From assembly GCA_017940955.1 (NCBI GenBank), contig JAGAXP010000131.1, forward strand, positions 1 to 6,422: a DNA stretch of 6,422 nucleotides, read 5' to 3'. The notes under the pieces were generated by a model. It worked only from the letters and a program-made list of their open reading frames with translations. It did no database searches and was not told the DNA's origin. The translations under genes and the position numbers were made by a program. This DNA is from Oribacterium sp. Lineage in GTDB: Bacteria; Bacillota_A; Clostridia; Lachnospirales; Lachnospiraceae. Every line of letters starts with the position of its first letter. Positions within the stretch are counted from its first letter, which is position 1. Shown here piece by piece: positions 5,753-6,422 of the stretch.

Positions 5753-6422
5753 CCTCCGAAGATTCCTCAGCCGGTTTCTTTTTGAAGACTCCGAATATGG
5801 TACAGAGGATGACGCTAAGCTCGTACAGAAGGATCATAGGCAGGGCCACCATTATCTGGGATACTATATCCGGCGGTGTAACGATAGCTGCCATGATAAA
5901 GATCACAACGATCATTACCTTGCGGGCTTTTTTCATCCACTCTACTTTCAGTATTCCCATCTGAGTGAGAAGTACCGTGACTACAGGGAACTCAAATATC
6001 ACCGCAAAGATGATAAAAATGGTCATGAGGAAGGAAATATAATTTCCGACACTTATGGCTGCCGCGACGCTTACGCCTTTACTCATATCCAAAAGGAAAT
6101 AAAGCATAAACGGAATCAGTACTTTGTAGGCAAAAAGTATTCCCAAAAATCCGAAAATGATTCCAAAGATGAGAGCCAGAAGAAAAAACAGCTTTTCAGA
6201 TTTCCTGAGTCCCGGACTCATAAATGCGTATGCCTCATAGAATATGAGAGGAAGTCCTATAAGGGCCGCAAATATAAGGGAGATAGAGAAAAACTGGATC
6301 AGCATCTCCTGAGGTGCCAGATATACAAACTGATATCCCTTGGCTCTTCCGATATCGAGGAGCGCCGACACGATCTTCTCGGCCTGTCCCAGTCCTATGA
6401 ACATCGCTATCACCAGCACCAC
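5733..6422 (-). CDS. tatC: Sec-independent (Tat) protein translocase subunit TatC, C-terminal part
   Basis: Partial: 229 residues are visible and the N-terminus, with the HLxELRxR region and TM1, lies beyond the right edge. The first visible codon is GTG and is not claimed as a start. TatC is the polytopic membrane core that recognises twin-arginine signal peptides and, with TatA, moves folded proteins across the membrane. Fragment landmarks: APQEMLIQFF (36-45); FYEAYAFMSPGLRKSEK (61-77), whose E76 corresponds to E. coli E103; IFEFPV with E144 (E170); TPPDIVSQ with D185 (D211); and ALPMILLYE (193-201). About five transmembrane segments remain (roughly 43-62, 78-99, 127-152, 168-181, 189-210), followed by a charged tail, KKKPAEESSEVGEGEV. 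All three key acidic positions are present, so it looks functional. tatA is not in the window. The stop overlaps the small ORF downstream, suggesting a shared transcript. Confidence 0.95.
   Translation of the reverse strand: MVLVIAMFIGLGQAEKIVSALLDIGRAKGYQFVYLAPQEMLIQFFSISLIFAALIGLPLIFYEAYAFMSPGLRKSEKLFFLLALIFGIIFGFLGILFAYKVLIPFMLYFLLDMSKGVSVAAAISVGNYISFLMTIFIIFAVIFEFPVVTVLLTQMGILKVEWMKKARKVMIVVIFIMAAIVTPPDIVSQIMVALPMILLYELSVILCTIFGVFKKKPAEESSEVGEGEV

Overview
The window reads as a piece of chromosome from a motile, anaerobic Gram-positive bacterium, most likely Lachnospiraceae-like (Butyrivibrio, Roseburia or Lachnospira relatives). This is an inference from four things: two clostridial-style dCache chemoreceptors, a promoter matching the Gram-positive SigD (sigma-28) consensus, strong GGAGG-type ribosome binding sites, and an oxygen-sensitive NrdG activase. 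All genes lie on the minus strand, so transcription runs from high to low coordinates.

Right part (about 5440-6422): the C-terminal 229 residues of the Tat translocase subunit TatC enter from the right edge. A short unrecognised gene (51 codons, TTG start) overlaps the end of tatC. It is followed by a 142-base leader built from two 54-base tandem repeats that each fold into a GC hairpin, then nrdG, the radical-SAM activator of the anaerobic ribonucleotide reductase. Its usual partner nrdD is not in the window.

Middle (4443-4884): a 442-base non-coding gap. It holds a 226-base nested inverted repeat with perfect 31-base ends (a MITE-like element with a possible TAC target duplication), a diverged relic of the same element's right end closer to nrdG, and the sigma-28 promoter of the downstream operon.

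Left part (about 140-4471): a self-contained two-gene chemoreceptor operon. The sigma-28 promoter drives MCP-A (693 aa), then after 48 bases MCP-B (690 aa), ending at a textbook intrinsic terminator. The two receptors are tandem paralogues. They share a 75-residue identical signalling tip but have diverged periplasmic (extracytoplasmic) dCache sensors, so they probably feed one CheA/CheW array with related but different ligands. At the left edge a promoter-like pair and a strong Shine-Dalgarno point to another minus-strand gene beginning just outside the window.

The most unusual items are the nested hairpin element with its relic, and the duplicated hairpin leader of nrdG. In the leader, sequence changes between copies fall in the loop and the stem is kept by a G-U pair only in the nrdG-sense RNA. 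The sequence does not show a complete new multi-gene system.
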